This document shows, piece after piece, positions 9,850 through 19,582 of a DNA stretch of 64,000 nt. Below the pieces are notes generated by a model. The model saw only the letters and a list, made by a program, of their open reading frames with translations, made no database searches and was not told the origin of the DNA. Source of the stretch: Candidatus Haliotispira prima (GTDB taxonomy: Bacteria > Spirochaetota > Spirochaetia > SP-2023); assembly GCA_029867005.1 (NCBI GenBank), contig CP123443.1, positions 868,001-932,000 of the forward strand, read 5' to 3'. Every line of letters begins with the position of its first letter. Position 1 is the first letter of the stretch. Position numbers and translations under genes: made by a program.

Positions 9850-12800
9850 TTGCCGCATTCTACTTGGTATAATTGGCCCATTGTGGCCTTGGAGTACGTC
9901 ATGCAGTTTTTGCTGCAATGGGCGTACTCCCTGACAGCGAGTTATGGCCTGTCAATCATCCTTCTGAGTTTGGTCGTCAACATTTGCCTGTTACCGGCCT
10001 ATCATTTTGCCGAGTTGTGGCAGAACCGCGAACGCCGGCTGCAACACCGCTTCCGGCCGAAGCTGGACGAATTTAGCCGGGCCTTTGCCGGGGCCACTCT
10101 GCACGCAGTGACACGGACGTATTACCGACAGCAGAATTATCATCCCGTTCTGGCTTTGCGCTCCGGTTTGGGGCTGCTTCTGCAATTGCCATTTTTTTTG
10201 GCGGCCTACCGGTTACTGTCTCACTACACGGCTTTTAGCGGCCGGTCCTTTGCCTTCTTACACGACTTAAATCAGCCCGACCAACTGTTGCCGCTTTTGG
10301 GAGAACACCTGAACTTGCTGCCGTTTGTGATGACAGCTTTGAATCTTTGGGCCGCCGCTGTTTACGGGCGCAGGCTGCCGGTCGCAGAAAGAAAGCAGGT
10401 CTATCTGCTGTCTTTGTTGTTCTTTGTGCTGCTCTACAATTCTCCCTGCTCCTTGCTGTTATACTGGACCTGCAACAATATTTTTTCCCTGCTGAAAAAT
10501 ATGCTACAGGTGTATTCTCCCCTCGATAGAACTCCTTCATTTACTGCGCCCGGTTCGTTTATTGCTCCCATACGGCACTGGTTTCGATCCTGCCGAAAAT
10601 TGTTCGACCGATTGAAAAAACAATTCCTGTCGGTTTTGGTGTGGGCCATACGTCTGCTGCAATTAGCGGGCCTGTTACTGTTTTTTGAGCGTATGATCTT
10701 TTTCAAAGAGGTGGATTCTTCCATTCCTGCCGCTGTGTTAGCACTGTACTTGGCGGCAGGCTATGTTCTGGGTGTGCACCTGCTGCAACTGGCCATCAAT
10801 GTATGGCGTGGTCGGAGCTTGCCGCCCCTGCGTTCGCTGCCATCTTTGCGTTCGGCCAATCGGCCATTTCGGGTCTATCGCGCTCTGGTGATGTCGGTTT
10901 CTGTCTTGTTGCCCTTGGTGGTACTGACGTTAATGCTGTTCAGTTTGAGAGGCCATACCTATTTTTCCAACGCCATGATCGACCGCTTGGGGCTCTTGGC
11001 CTTGGCTCTGGCGGCTCTGGCGGCATCCGTCAGCTTGGAATTTTGCACAGAATCCGGCAGAGCCTCTCGTTCCGGACAGGGGCATCGGTCATCTTTTCCA
11101 CAACCTTTGTCACAACCCTCGCTACAACCTTTGCAAACTTGGGCTCACGTTCTGTCACAGGGCAAGCACCGGGATCTGTCTTGGCCTCTGTTCTGTAATA
11201 TCCTTTGTTTTAACCTGCTGATTTTCGTGGGTGTGCCCTTGGCTTTTGCGGCATCTTCGCCTTCAGAGTTTCCCCGTATTTTCCGCGACATGAGCAGTGG
11301 GCTGTTGCCCGGCTTCGCCTTGGGTACCCTGGGTCTGGGCCTCTTGGCTGTGCTGTTTCGCCTGAAGCACTTGGGCAATCCGGCATTGTATCGGCTGATG
11401 CAGCTACTCAGCTTCAGTTTGTTGTGGCTGGCTTTTATCAATGTGTTTTTCCGTTCCGGTGCCTACGGCACCCTCAGTGACTTTGTCTGGGACCAACCCG
11501 ATCGCTTTCGAATTACCGCGTTGCAACGCCTTTCGGACGTGGTCTTGGTCCCGGGACTGGCGGCTCTGTCGATTATTTTATGGCGCAGGGGCAAGTTGGC
11601 ACTGCTACGCCTGTCTTCGGTGGTACTGCTTGCCGGGACGCTGCTGTTCAGTGGCTATCATTATGTTTTGTTGCAAAACAGTCTGAGCGGGCAAAGCCCG
11701 TCCGAACTGTCTGACGTTGTGGAGACGCAGCAGGAGCTGGAGCCCTTGCTTCACCTATCGCGTAGTGGGCACAACGTGATTGTGCTAATGATGGATCGTT
11801 TTATTGGCGGCTTTATGCCCGATCTGCTGCGCAGCTACCCGGAGCTGGCCGATCCGTTCCGCGACTTTACCTGGTACGCTAATACTGTTTCTTTGGGGCC
11901 TACGACTCTGGTCAGTCTGCCTTCCATTCTGGGTGGCTATGACTATTCGATTTTTGCCATCAATCAGCGGCTTGAGGATGGTTTGACACCGAATTTGGCA
12001 GAGGAAGTCAACCGTGCTTACAAGGTGCTGCCCACGATTTTCCGGCAGCAGGGCTATCATGCGGCGGTTTACAATCCGCAATACGCCAATTTTGCGGCCA
12101 GAGGCGATCTTAGCATTTTTGACGGTACCGGTATTGAGGCGCGTGAATTGGGTGCCGACTACTCATCACGCTGGTTTAGACAGGAGGGCATTAGCTTTGA
12201 AGACTTGGGCGGGCGGACAAGCTACATGCTGGCCATGCTCGGTCTGTTCCGCACGGCCATACCCTCTTTGCGCCCATCCATTTACGACGAATCCGTTTGG
12301 TTGGGGGCCAACTCGTCTGCGGAGGGCAAGTATCGTACCCTTATCAATGACTGGAGTGCCCTATACTATTTGCCGGAACAGATGGATGCTCCTGATGACA
12401 ATCAGAAGCCGCTTTATTTCTTTTTCAATAATTTGGTCAGTCATCAGCCGAATTTTGTCGATCGCAATTTGGAACCGGCCCGGGAGCCGGACTTGGGACC
12501 GCCGGTAGCGGAGATGACTGAGGATGAGCGACAGCGTTTCAAGAGTCTGCTCGGCACGCGTCATTTTTATGCCGGCGGTGCTTCGCTAAAATTGATTGTC
12601 CGGCTGCTGGAGCGGCTCAGGGAGCTGGAAGTCTATGACAATACCACGGTGGTGGTATTGTCCGACCATAGCTACGATATTCATGACCCCACGATGGGGG
12701 ACAGCTATCCGGAGATGCAGGGCATGGGCTTCAACCCCGGTTATTTGCATCCGCTATTGCTGGTAAAGAGTGCAGGTCAGCGGCAGGATCAGATGTTGCA

Positions 12801-13056
12801 GGACTGGGAAAGTTTCATGTCCGTTGCGGACCTGAGTGCCGTTTTACAGCGCGAGCTGGGCTTTGAAATGCGTGATCCTTTTACCGGAAAAGACATCGGT
12901 TGGGAGCGTAGCCGGAAGGAAAAAGCCGAAGGTCTGACCACTGCTGTCGATACTCCGTGGAACATCAGCAATATCAACGTGCGAGTGACCGTACCCCATG
13001 CTTTGATGGTCAGAGACGATATCTTCACGGCTTCTAACTGGAGCCGCTTGTGGTAA
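9850..13056 (+). CDS. YidC/Oxa1-like membrane domain fused to LTA-synthase-type sulfatase
   Basis: A 1068-residue membrane protein. Residues about 15-225 resemble YidC/Oxa1: membrane segments, a charged loop RERRLQHRFRPKLDE, and a C-terminal hairpin with NSPCSLLLYWTCNNIFSLLKN. About 265-630 is a further run of hydrophobic segments. Residues about 640-1010 form an alkaline-phosphatase-superfamily sulfatase fold: NVIVLMMDRF (metal ligand D), LGPTTLVSLPSILGG (putative nucleophile Thr near 685), FNNLVSHQPN and VVVLSDHSYDI (metal DH). Threonine rather than a formylglycine site recalls LtaS and phosphoethanolamine transferases. TTG at 9850 has AAGGAA upstream. ATG at 9901 is an alternative. It overlaps the transglycosylase gene by 7 nt, which implies one transcript. 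Confidence 0.75.
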   Translation: MPHSTWYNWPIVALEYVMQFLLQWAYSLTASYGLSIILLSLVVNICLLPAYHFAELWQNRERRLQHRFRPKLDEFSRAFAGATLHAVTRTYYRQQNYHPVLALRSGLGLLLQLPFFLAAYRLLSHYTAFSGRSFAFLHDLNQPDQLLPLLGEHLNLLPFVMTALNLWAAAVYGRRLPVAERKQVYLLSLLFFVLLYNSPCSLLLYWTCNNIFSLLKNMLQVYSPLDRTPSFTAPGSFIAPIRHWFRSCRKLFDRLKKQFLSVLVWAIRLLQLAGLLLFFERMIFFKEVDSSIPAAVLALYLAAGYVLGVHLLQLAINVWRGRSLPPLRSLPSLRSANRPFRVYRALVMSVSVLLPLVVLTLMLFSLRGHTYFSNAMIDRLGLLALALAALAASVSLEFCTESGRASRSGQGHRSSFPQPLSQPSLQPLQTWAHVLSQGKHRDLSWPLFCNILCFNLLIFVGVPLAFAASSPSEFPRIFRDMSSGLLPGFALGTLGLGLLAVLFRLKHLGNPALYRLMQLLSFSLLWLAFINVFFRSGAYGTLSDFVWDQPDRFRITALQRLSDVVLVPGLAALSIILWRRGKLALLRLSSVVLLAGTLLFSGYHYVLLQNSLSGQSPSELSDVVETQQELEPLLHLSRSGHNVIVLMMDRFIGGFMPDLLRSYPELADPFRDFTWYANTVSLGPTTLVSLPSILGGYDYSIFAINQRLEDGLTPNLAEEVNRAYKVLPTIFRQQGYHAAVYNPQYANFAARGDLSIFDGTGIEARELGADYSSRWFRQEGISFEDLGGRTSYMLAMLGLFRTAIPSLRPSIYDESVWLGANSSAEGKYRTLINDWSALYYLPEQMDAPDDNQKPLYFFFNNLVSHQPNFVDRNLEPAREPDLGPPVAEMTEDERQRFKSLLGTRHFYAGGASLKLIVRLLERLRELEVYDNTTVVVLSDHSYDIHDPTMGDSYPEMQGMGFNPGYLHPLLLVKSAGQRQDQMLQDWESFMSVADLSAVLQRELGFEMRDPFTGKDIGWERSRKEKAEGLTTAVDTPWNISNINVRVTVPHALMVRDDIFTASNWSRLW

Positions 13057-13835
13057 AAGTCTCTTTGAGAGGCACCGGAGTGATTAGGGTCTTGAAAGCC
13101 TTAAAAGCTTCAAAGTTTCTGAAGGCTCTTCTCCGGGTGTTTAAATTTTTGCTCTTGTTGTTTGTTCTGCTGCAATTGAGCCTGATCCTTTATTACAAAT
13201 ATTTTCCGGTGCCGTACACGACTACCATGCTGGAACGGCAGGCGGGAGCCCTTAGAAAGGCTTGGCTTTTGTCCTTCGACAAATCTTCTGAGACGGCTGT
13301 GTCGATTGATTTAGCTTATGACTGGGTACCGTACGAAGAGATGTCCGATTGGGCCAAGCTGGCGGTGATCTCTCTGGAGGATTCCCATTTTGCCACGCAT
13401 CATGGGCCGTATTGGCCAGCCTTGCGCAAAGCCTTGGCTGAGGGGCGAGGCGGCAGTACGATTACCCAGCAGGTGGTGAAAAATGCGTTGTTGTGGCAGG
13501 GCAGGGGTTGGAGCCGTTACTTGCGCAAAGCACTGGAAATCCCGTTGAGTTATATTGTCGATTGGTTTTGGGGCAAGCGGCGGGTGCTGGAAATTTACCT
13601 GAATATCATTGAGGTCGGGCCCATGATTTTTGGGATGGAGATGGCGGCCCAAGAATTTTTTGGTCATTCGGCGGCGGAACTGACCCTATACCGAGCCGCT
13701 CTGGTGGCTGCGGCACTGCCCAACCCGCGATACTACAATGTTCGGAACCCGAGTCGCTTGATGCGCCGCCGTCAAAAGACGGCGGTAGCGCGTATGATTC
13801 AGCTCAGGCGCAGTGGCTACTTAACCCGGTTTTGA
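13050..13835 (+). CDS. mtgA: monofunctional biosynthetic peptidoglycan transglycosylase (GT51)
   Basis: Polymerises lipid II into glycan strands at the outer face of the inner membrane. It has an N-terminal membrane anchor (about 25-50), then GT51 motifs: VISLEDSHFATHHG (catalytic Glu near 110), GGSTITQQVVKN, RKALEIPLSYIVDWFWGKRRVLEIYLNIIE and ALVAAALPNP. No transpeptidase domain follows, as expected for MtgA. GTG start overlapping the end of the fusion gene. Confidence 0.9.
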   Translation: MVKVSLRGTGVIRVLKALKASKFLKALLRVFKFLLLLFVLLQLSLILYYKYFPVPYTTTMLERQAGALRKAWLLSFDKSSETAVSIDLAYDWVPYEEMSDWAKLAVISLEDSHFATHHGPYWPALRKALAEGRGGSTITQQVVKNALLWQGRGWSRYLRKALEIPLSYIVDWFWGKRRVLEIYLNIIEVGPMIFGMEMAAQEFFGHSAAELTLYRAALVAAALPNPRYYNVRNPSRLMRRRQKTAVARMIQLRRSGYLTRF

Positions 13836-13954
13836 GGGTTGTCCTCTTGCTCTTTATGTCTTCTTGCCCTCAGCCGGAGATATTGAGGGGGGGGCACTGA
13901 GATATGTGTTCGAAAATTCTATGTAATTTTGTCTGATTTTATTTGGCCGTATTT

Positions 13955-14014
13955 GTACACCTTTGTCATGTACACCTTTGTCATGTATAGCTTTGTCATG
14001 CATAGCTGTGTCAA
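13955..14014. repeat. 15-bp tandem repeat, about 3.5 copies
   Basis: Units CTTTGTCATGTACAC, CTTTGTCATGTATAG and CTTTGTCATGCATAG follow each other, plus a degenerate partial unit. They lie between the convergent transglycosylase and DMT transporter genes. Confidence 0.8.
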
Positions 14015-14054
14015 AGGTAAGCCAACCTTTCAAAAGCTATTTTTTTATTAAGGA

Positions 14055-15104
14055 TCATTTCGAAATCTCCGGGGCGTGAGAAGAAGCGGCAATAGAGATG
14101 ATGGAGGCTGCCAGCAGCATGGTTCCCCCAATGGTTTGATTCAGGCTCAATGAAAAACCAAAAAGCAGCGTACCGAGTGCGATGGTGGAGATTGGTTGCA
14201 GAGCCATCAAGATCCCGACCTGAGTGCCTCCCAAGTACTTTTGGGCGTGAATTTGGAGCAAAGTGGCACCAAAGAAACTGCCCAGACCCAGCAGGACGGG
14301 ATACAGCCAGGGAAGCCAGGCCTGCGGCCCGGCCGGTCCGACCCCGGCAAAGGGGGAAAAGGAGGGAAAGGGAACAAAGCCGGCAGTCAGAAGATAGGTT
14401 TCAGCTCCTTGTAGCAGAGCATTGGCCATAAAGCCCAGTACAATAAGAAAATTGCCGGTGGAAATGACAGAATTTAGCAAAGCTGTCATTTGAGCCGGTT
14501 CACTCGGAGGATTAGAGGCTTGGCCTTGCCCGTCAGATTTGCGGATACGGCGTATCCAATAGATGCTGAGGCCGAAAAGCATTCCGGTCAATATGGCAAA
14601 AGTATTGGCCATATTGTAGCTGTCCAGTTGAAGATGGAAGCCGCTGTTTGTAAAAACCGGGATTTCGTTGATAAACAGGATTCCTGTCAGGCAAAGCAGG
14701 ATACTCGAACCCAACCAAATGTTGAGACGCAGTTGGCGCAAAAACAGCTCTATTACTGTAACCCAAAGGACCTGTAGTCCGGCAAAAAAGGCAACTACAG
14801 GAGGTTCGACCCAGCGCAGGGCCAAAAACATACTGACGTTGGCTCCAAACAGTACCAAGCCAATGCGCAGAGAGGGCCAGAGTTGGGCAAAATTCAGGTG
14901 TTTTTTCGGGTACCGATTCTCCCGGGCTTGACGGGAGAATCGGTAGGCGGCTTGGGAAGCCAAGCCGCCCAAGCCGGCAGAAACAAAGCCCAGAGCATAG
15001 TTGCCCCAGCCCGCGCGGGTGGCCAAGACGACCCACCACATGGATGAGCCAAAGATACAGGAGGCAAGCAAGGCCGAGAGTGCACCGTTTAGGTATTGTT
15101 TCAT
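14055..15104 (-). CDS. EamA/DMT-family transporter
   Basis: Polytopic inner-membrane protein, 349 residues, with about ten hydrophobic segments in two repeats, as in the drug/metabolite transporter superfamily. Visible landmarks are SALLASCIFGSSMWWVVLATRAG at the N-terminus, RWVEPPVVAFFAGLQVLWVTVIE in the first repeat and GGTQVGILMALQPISTIALGTLLFGFSLS in the second. A hydrophilic loop near residues 185-205 separates the halves. Substrate unknown. Expressed divergently from clpS. Confidence 0.8.
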   Translation of the reverse strand: MKQYLNGALSALLASCIFGSSMWWVVLATRAGWGNYALGFVSAGLGGLASQAAYRFSRQARENRYPKKHLNFAQLWPSLRIGLVLFGANVSMFLALRWVEPPVVAFFAGLQVLWVTVIELFLRQLRLNIWLGSSILLCLTGILFINEIPVFTNSGFHLQLDSYNMANTFAILTGMLFGLSIYWIRRIRKSDGQGQASNPPSEPAQMTALLNSVISTGNFLIVLGFMANALLQGAETYLLTAGFVPFPSFSPFAGVGPAGPQAWLPWLYPVLLGLGSFFGATLLQIHAQKYLGGTQVGILMALQPISTIALGTLLFGFSLSLNQTIGGTMLLAASIISIAASSHAPEISK

Positions 15105-15608
15105 AAAGCTCAGTATACGTTGTGTGTCGTTGTTCGACTAGCCGAAGTACGGACGTACTTTTGTACTGTGTATTATTACAGTTTTAAAGATTGTTCTTGC
15201 CAAAATCCGTTTTTTCGGGTTATCTTTAGTGAAGCTTTGAACAATCGGTACCGGTTTACCTGTTTTCCGGTTGTTTTCCGGTCTTCCTGCCCTGTTAGAG
15301 AGGTCTGTGAGACAGGAGCTGTGGAATCGGGGAGTGGAATCGAGACGGTTCGGCCATATGACAGAGCGGGTGTTCTTTTCTTTGCCCGGATGTTTGAAGT
15401 AGCGTTGCAGGTAAAGACGGGTGAATCTGCTTTTTGGCTTCGTGCCGAACTCGTGCTGACTTTTGTGTCGGTCTTTGCTATAATGGGATGGTGTCGGGAG
15501 TTCCCCGCGTGTGCCGGAATTCCGGTTCGGGTACGTGCCGTTTAAGCAGAGCATAGATTCGTGAGATGCCTAACGGGCCTGGGATATTATTATTAGGAGT
15601 AGTGCAGG
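15105..15608. other. divergent intergenic region upstream of clpS
   Basis: About 500 nt with no gene. It holds the clpS promoter (15456-15484) and, in the presumed untranslated leader, a perfect 12-bp palindrome CCGGAATTCCGG at 15514-15525. Confidence 0.5.
15456..15484 (+). promoter_or_regulatory. promoter of clpS-clpA
   Basis: CTGACT, 17-nt spacer, TATAAT, with TGC directly before the -10 (extended -10). It implies a leader of roughly 115 nt before clpS. Confidence 0.65.
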
Positions 15609-15917
15609 ATGCCAGCGACTAAAGAAGAAGAGGACAGTGGTGTCGGTGTAGACACCGCCCTTCGGCAACCCAAGTCTTACCAAGTTATTATGCTCAACGA
15701 TGATTATACTACTCGGGATTTTGTGGTTGAAGTGCTGGTTGAGGTATTCCGCAAGAGCCGGCCTGAGGCCACGGCACTAATGTTAAATATTCACAATGAG
15801 GGCCGCACAGTTGTCGGTGTCTATTCTTATGATATTGCCGTAAGTAAAGTGCGAAAGACTGCTGAATTGGCGCGCAAAGCGGATTTTCCCCTGCGTTGCC
15901 AAATCGAAGAGGTCTAG
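15609..15917 (+). CDS. clpS: ATP-dependent Clp protease adaptor ClpS
   Basis: N-end rule adaptor that binds the ClpA N-domain and delivers substrates with destabilising N-terminal residues. 102 residues. The core YQVIMLNDDYTTRDFVVEVL forms the conserved substrate pocket region, followed by the family's histidine-containing helix and a C-terminal CQIEEV. TAGGAG lies upstream. clpA follows at about 90 nt, the usual pairing. Confidence 0.95.
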   Translation: MPATKEEEDSGVGVDTALRQPKSYQVIMLNDDYTTRDFVVEVLVEVFRKSRPEATALMLNIHNEGRTVVGVYSYDIAVSKVRKTAELARKADFPLRCQIEEV

Positions 15918-16005
15918 CCCCGTTTTATGCCGCCAAAGCTCCTAATATTGGAAAAGAGCTTGGCATTTCTGCTGCCTACCAGTGGCCTTACAGAAGGAGT
16001 ATCGA

Positions 16006-18468
16006 ATGATGGAATTACATAAAGAGGCCCATATTGTCATGTCTGCGGCTTATAAACTGGCCGTGGAGAATCGTCACGACCACCTGACTCCGGAGCATAT
16101 TTTGTTTGCCGCGCTTCGTTTTGGTCCGTCGCGGCAGCTAATGGTAGACTGTGATGTCAATGTCGAAAAAATGGAAAAGAAACTGCTGGCCTACTTTGAA
16201 CAGCACCTGACGAAGTTTTCGGAGGGCGAACAAAAGGAGCCGGAGCAGTCGCATTCTTTCCAAAGTGTGATCGAACGTACAATGTTCCACATTTCTGCCG
16301 CCGGGAAAACGGAAATTCAGGTCGGCGATTTGCTTGTAGCTCTGCTGGATGAGCCGGAGAGCTATGCGGCGTATTACTTAAAAAGTGATGGTTTAGACCG
16401 CCTGACTCTGATGGAACAGGTGACGATGCAAAAGCAGGAAGATGCCGAACCGGATGATGCTCTGGTCCAGTTGTGGAATGATGCCCAAAACGAACAATCG
16501 GGTTTGCAAAATTTGGGTAGCGGTACCTTCAGCAAGAGTGAAATGCAAAAGCGGAAAGAGCGTGCCGAGCGGCAAAAACAGCAGAGTGAATCGCGGGGAA
16601 GGCGGCAGAGTCCTTTGGAACAGTTTACGGTCTGCCTTACGGGCATGGCCCGCAATAAGGAGCTGGAACCCCTGATCGGGCGTAAAGATGTGCTGGATCG
16701 TACTATTCAGGTTTTGGCACGTCGCTTTAAAAACAACCCCGTACATGTTGGCGACCCCGGAGTTGGCAAGACGGCAGTCACAGAGGGCCTGGCTCAGCGT
16801 ATTGTGGACGGGGACGTGCCCAGTACTCTCCGGGGGATGGAGCTCTATTCTCTGGATATGGCGGGCCTGATTGCCGGTACGCGTTACCGGGGTGACTTTG
16901 AAGAGCGTATGAAGGCCCTGATCAAAGAGCTCAGTGACCGAGGTAACAGTATTTTGTTCATTGACGAAATTCAGACTATCATTGGAGCCGGTTCTGTTTC
17001 CGGGGGCAGCATGGATGCCTCTAATCTGCTCAAGCCAGCCTTGGTTCGGGGCCGCATCCGTTGCATTGGTTCGACAACCTATGACGAATTTAAGAAAAGT
17101 TTCTCCAAAGACCATGCTTTGGCCCGGCGTTTCCAAAAGATTGATGTTCCGGCGACTACTCGCGAGGAAACCTTACAAATTTTGGAAGGCATCAAGCACA
17201 AGTACGAGGAATTCCACAAGGTGAGCTATACTTCGGAGAGTTTGGAAGGGGCCGTCGATTTATCTGACCAATACATTAACGAACGCCAACTGCCCGACAA
17301 AGCCATTGACGTGATTGATGAGGCCGGAGCCTGGGCACGCATTCGTTACGAGAAGTTGGCTGATGGCGGCGATGATGAGGCCACTTGGCGCAAATTGGGC
17401 AAGCCGGAAATTTCCATTGTCCACGTCGAGCAGGTAGTGGCTTCGATTGCCCACATCCCTCAGAAGACCGTGGAGATTGATGAGAAGGAGCGTCTGCGTC
17501 ACCTCTCGGAGCATTTATTGAAGAACATTCACGGTCAGGACGAGGCTGTGAAGATCGTTTGTGATGCTATCAAGCGTTCCCGGGTGGGCTTTCGGGACCT
17601 TAACAAGCCTGTGGCCAACTTGTTGTTTGTCGGGCCTACGGGTGTGGGCAAGACCGAGTTGGCCCGGCAGCTTGCCGAGGAACTGGGTGTCAGCCTGCAC
17701 CGTTTCGACATGAGTGAATACCAGGAAGGCCATTCGGTGGCCCGTCTGATTGGTTCGCCTCCGGGCTATGTCGGCTACGAGGAGGGTGGTTTGCTGACGG
17801 ACACACTGCGCAAGCATCCCCATTCGGTGTTGTTGCTGGACGAAATTGAGAAGGCCCACAGTACCATTTACAATATTTTGCTCCAAATGATGGATTACGC
17901 CACGATTACGGATAACCAAGGCCGTCAGGCCGACTTGCGCAATGTGGTCATTATTATGACCTCTAACGCAGGGGCCTTCCGCATCGGTCAGAGTCGGATT
18001 GGTTTTGGTGACCGGGTGATGAATCAGGATGTCATTGATGAAGCCCTGAAAAATATTTTTACTCCGGAATTTCGCAATCGTCTGGATAAAATTGTTCCTT
18101 TTAATGGTTTGGACAACGTAGTGATACGCCGTATAGCTCGGAAAGAGCTGGAAAATTTTGCGGCGGTATTGGTTGAGAAGAATATTCGGATCAAATACAG
18201 CGAAAAAGTTTTGGACTATTTGTGCGAACATGGTTATTCCCAAGAATTTGGTGCGCGAAATCTGAATCGCTATATCGAAGATGAAATCAAGGGCCATTTG
18301 ATTGATGAAGTTTTGTATGGCAGCCTTTCGGGTGGCGGCGGGAAAGTTTCCATCTCTATCCGCAATAATAAATTGCAGTTTCGTTTTGAGAGTGCGCTTG
18401 ATCTGGAAGAAAAGGCAAAGGCAAGGAAAGAGAGAAAGCAACAGAAACCGGAGATGGTCGAGGTCTAG
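16006..18468 (+). CDS. clpA: ATP-dependent Clp protease ATP-binding subunit ClpA
   Basis: AAA+ unfoldase that feeds ClpP, 820 residues from ATG at 16006, which has AAGGAG upstream. Clp_N repeats occupy about 1-140. A charged linker rich in K, E and Q (about 165-200) precedes the first AAA module with Walker A GDPGVGKT (near 248). The second module has GPTGVGKT (near 542), HRFDMSEYQEGHSVARLIGSPPGYVGYEEGG and a C-terminal D2-small domain. A lysine/glutamate tail ends the protein. No ClpB-type middle coiled coil is present, which supports ClpA. Confidence 0.94.
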   Translation: MMELHKEAHIVMSAAYKLAVENRHDHLTPEHILFAALRFGPSRQLMVDCDVNVEKMEKKLLAYFEQHLTKFSEGEQKEPEQSHSFQSVIERTMFHISAAGKTEIQVGDLLVALLDEPESYAAYYLKSDGLDRLTLMEQVTMQKQEDAEPDDALVQLWNDAQNEQSGLQNLGSGTFSKSEMQKRKERAERQKQQSESRGRRQSPLEQFTVCLTGMARNKELEPLIGRKDVLDRTIQVLARRFKNNPVHVGDPGVGKTAVTEGLAQRIVDGDVPSTLRGMELYSLDMAGLIAGTRYRGDFEERMKALIKELSDRGNSILFIDEIQTIIGAGSVSGGSMDASNLLKPALVRGRIRCIGSTTYDEFKKSFSKDHALARRFQKIDVPATTREETLQILEGIKHKYEEFHKVSYTSESLEGAVDLSDQYINERQLPDKAIDVIDEAGAWARIRYEKLADGGDDEATWRKLGKPEISIVHVEQVVASIAHIPQKTVEIDEKERLRHLSEHLLKNIHGQDEAVKIVCDAIKRSRVGFRDLNKPVANLLFVGPTGVGKTELARQLAEELGVSLHRFDMSEYQEGHSVARLIGSPPGYVGYEEGGLLTDTLRKHPHSVLLLDEIEKAHSTIYNILLQMMDYATITDNQGRQADLRNVVIIMTSNAGAFRIGQSRIGFGDRVMNQDVIDEALKNIFTPEFRNRLDKIVPFNGLDNVVIRRIARKELENFAAVLVEKNIRIKYSEKVLDYLCEHGYSQEFGARNLNRYIEDEIKGHLIDEVLYGSLSGGGGKVSISIRNNKLQFRFESALDLEEKAKARKERKQQKPEMVEV

Positions 18469-18898
18469 GTTGCCGATTGTTCTGCCCGGAGTTTCTTTAG
18501 GGGGATTCCCGGAGAATCTTTTGGGAGCGGAATGCTATACCGAATGCAGTTCCGGCCGTTGCGTTTGGAGTTATAGGAAGCCTTGGAGAGCTTTGGAAAG
18601 ACTTGGAAAGCTGAGGCAGCTCTGGACGGAAAAAAGAAGCTCTGATACATTTACTTTTCTGAAAGCTCGGAAACTTGGAAACTTCGGAACTCTGGTTTGA
18701 GTGCGGAGATGAGCGAGTGCGGGTTTGATTATGGATCATGGGTGCCGGCGCGTCGGTTTTGTCGGGCTTGTGTTTTGGGTTTTTTGTGGGAATGCCTGTC
18801 GCGGGATTCCAGTTCTGTTTCTGTAAAGTATTGCAAAATCTTCGCAGTTCTAAGGAAGGAGCTTGACGGAGTAATGCGAATTAATTAGGAGGACTTTT
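18469..18898. other. intergenic region with no gene
   Basis: About 430 nt between clpA and the metallochaperone gene. It contains loose CTTGGAAAG-like repeats but no recognised RNA gene or convincing terminator. Confidence 0.4.
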
Positions 18899-19558
18899 AT
18901 GTCTGAAGAATGTGGCTCCGGAGCTTGCGGATGTGCAAGCGGATCAAGTAACGCTACCGCCGGTAGCGGGAGGCGTTCCGGATTTTGTCCCAAATGTAAT
19001 TCTCAGGTGCACCCGGTTTCTGTCGATGTACTGGAAAATATCCTGAAACCGGAAGCGGTGGAGGCGTATAAGGGCGAAAAACCGAGTTTGTGCCTGAATC
19101 CTTCTTGTGACGTTACTTATTTTGACGCTGAGAGCAATGAGGTCTTCACTAACGAAGACTGCGAGACGGGTATTTGGTTTAAAGAGAAGGCAGAAAACAG
19201 TTATGTCTGCTATTGCCAAAAAGTGACGGAGAGAGAGATTATTGAGACTGTGGTAGAAACCGGGTTAGATGACTTGGGTTCTGTCATGTTGTATTTGCGG
19301 GAGGATATCGGTGAAGGGTGCAAAGAAAAGCAGCCTGCCGGGGTTTCCTGCAACCGTTACGTTCAGGATGCGATTGAGAAGGCCCAGATTATTCGTGAGG
19401 CTTTGTTTGATTATAAGGAATTGCAACCGGATTCCAAAGAAATCCCTTATCAGCTAATCGAAGAACGCTATAACAATTATCTTGTGGCGCAGGGCGGCAG
19501 TATGGCTACGGCCGGCGGCGGCGGTGGCTGTTGTGGCGGTGGCTGCGGCTGCGGTTGA
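18899..19558 (+). CDS. CopZ-like iron-sulfur metallochaperone with Cys/Gly tail
   Basis: 219 residues, very rich in cysteine. An N-terminal CGSGACGCASG segment is followed by a zinc-ribbon-like domain (FCPKCNSQVHPVS ... CLNPSCDVTYFD). A BFD-type [2Fe-2S] region follows: YVCYCQKVTEREIIETV ... GEGCKEKQPAGVSCNR. This order matches the CopZ N-terminal-type metallochaperones known from Archaeoglobus. No HMA domain with a CxxC copper site is seen; the C-terminal GGCCGGGCGCG tail could be a metal site instead. TTAGGAGG lies just upstream. Confidence 0.7.
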   Translation: MSEECGSGACGCASGSSNATAGSGRRSGFCPKCNSQVHPVSVDVLENILKPEAVEAYKGEKPSLCLNPSCDVTYFDAESNEVFTNEDCETGIWFKEKAENSYVCYCQKVTEREIIETVVETGLDDLGSVMLYLREDIGEGCKEKQPAGVSCNRYVQDAIEKAQIIREALFDYKELQPDSKEIPYQLIEERYNNYLVAQGGSMATAGGGGGCCGGGCGCG

Positions 19559-19582
19559 TCCGTTTCTGCTATCGGCAAAGTA

